This document shows, in pieces, positions 27,699 through 27,715 of a stretch of DNA of 27,715 nucleotides. Origin of the DNA: Boothiomyces macroporosus (taxonomy: Eukaryota; Chytridiomycota; Chytridiomycetes; Rhizophydiales; Terramycetaceae). Made by a program: the position numbers and the translations under genes. Where the stretch lies: NCBI GenBank assembly GCA_027604185.1, contig JADGKB010000149.1, positions 1 to 27,715 of the forward strand, in the 5' to 3' direction. The notes under the pieces were generated by a model that saw only the letters and a program-made list of their open reading frames with translations, had not been told where the DNA came from and searched no databases. How positions within the stretch are numbered: the stretch's first letter is position 1; each line of letters opens with the position of its first letter.

Positions 27699-27715
27699 AT
27701 GGAGGATTGGCAAAA
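27699..27715 (+). CDS. Possible start of the next gene (partial)
   Basis: ATG GAG GAT TGG CAA AA runs to the window edge, directly after the poly(A/T) tract. Only five codons are visible, so no family can be named. Confidence 0.25.

Noticed and set aside
1..27715. CRISPR arrays, insertion sequences, tRNA or rRNA genes
   Set aside because: No regular direct-repeat array, transposase or cloverleaf-like sequence was found in reading both strands by eye.

Overview
The window looks like a compact nuclear genome segment of an early-diverging, probably zoosporic or parasitic fungus or fungus-like opisthokont. It is AT-rich, genes sit on both strands with very short spacers, and the gene set is eukaryotic: mitochondrial EF-G2, NAA50-like acetyltransferase, RBM42, RalGAP-beta, an MCUR1/CCDC90-type mitochondrial protein, F-box/LRR, LtrA and fungalysin. 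TAA, TAG and TGA are all used as stops, so the standard code fits. I cannot name the genus. Compact reduced lineages such as sanchytrids, aphelids or Rozella-like fungi are guesses.

The key to reading the window is its introns. They are ultrashort: 34 introns that I could place by restoring protein frames are 19-23 nt long (nine of 19, seventeen of 20, five of 21, one of 22, two of 23). Nearly all are GT...AG, most with a TAAC/TAAT-like branch motif a few bases before the acceptor. Plain ORF calling therefore breaks genes into fragments. Exon joins are given in each entry.

Layout: tail of an aldo-keto reductase (2-76, +); APH-like kinase (112-1029, +); LRR protein (1052-2773, +); LtrA membrane protein (2778-4555, -); 549-bp divergent spacer; GRAM-TM protein (5105-5952, +); NAA50-like acetyltransferase (5993-6449, -); mitochondrial EF-G2 (6472-8731, +); RBM42-like protein (8790-9570, +); RalGAP-beta in 15 exons (9748-14177, +); small coiled-coil protein (14245-14750, +). 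From about 14.7 kb the content turns to the cell surface: two paralogous trefoil-domain membrane proteins (14763-15902 and 16106-17065, -), a mitochondrial MCUR1/CCDC90 protein (17414-18087, -), a small GPI-anchor-like protein (18286-18579, -), a ten-exon PAN/apple-repeat receptor-like protein (18995-22378, +), an unknown two/three-exon gene joined to or overlapping it (22362-23135, +), an F-box/LRR protein (23281-24879, +) and a secreted fungalysin M36 metallopeptidase (24914-26836, -). The right end holds a possible small ORF, a non-coding stretch and perhaps the first codons of another gene.

Functionally, the left 14 kb is mostly housekeeping (mitochondrial translation, N-terminal acetylation, splicing-related RNA binding, small-GTPase control). 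The right 13 kb carries several secreted or surface proteins with adhesive Cys-rich modules plus a secreted protease, which would suit an organism that contacts a host or food cell. Gene ends are economical: in ten genes the stop codon overlaps the AATAAA polyadenylation signal, one divergent pair of start codons is 22 bp apart, and one convergent pair of stops is 4 bp apart.
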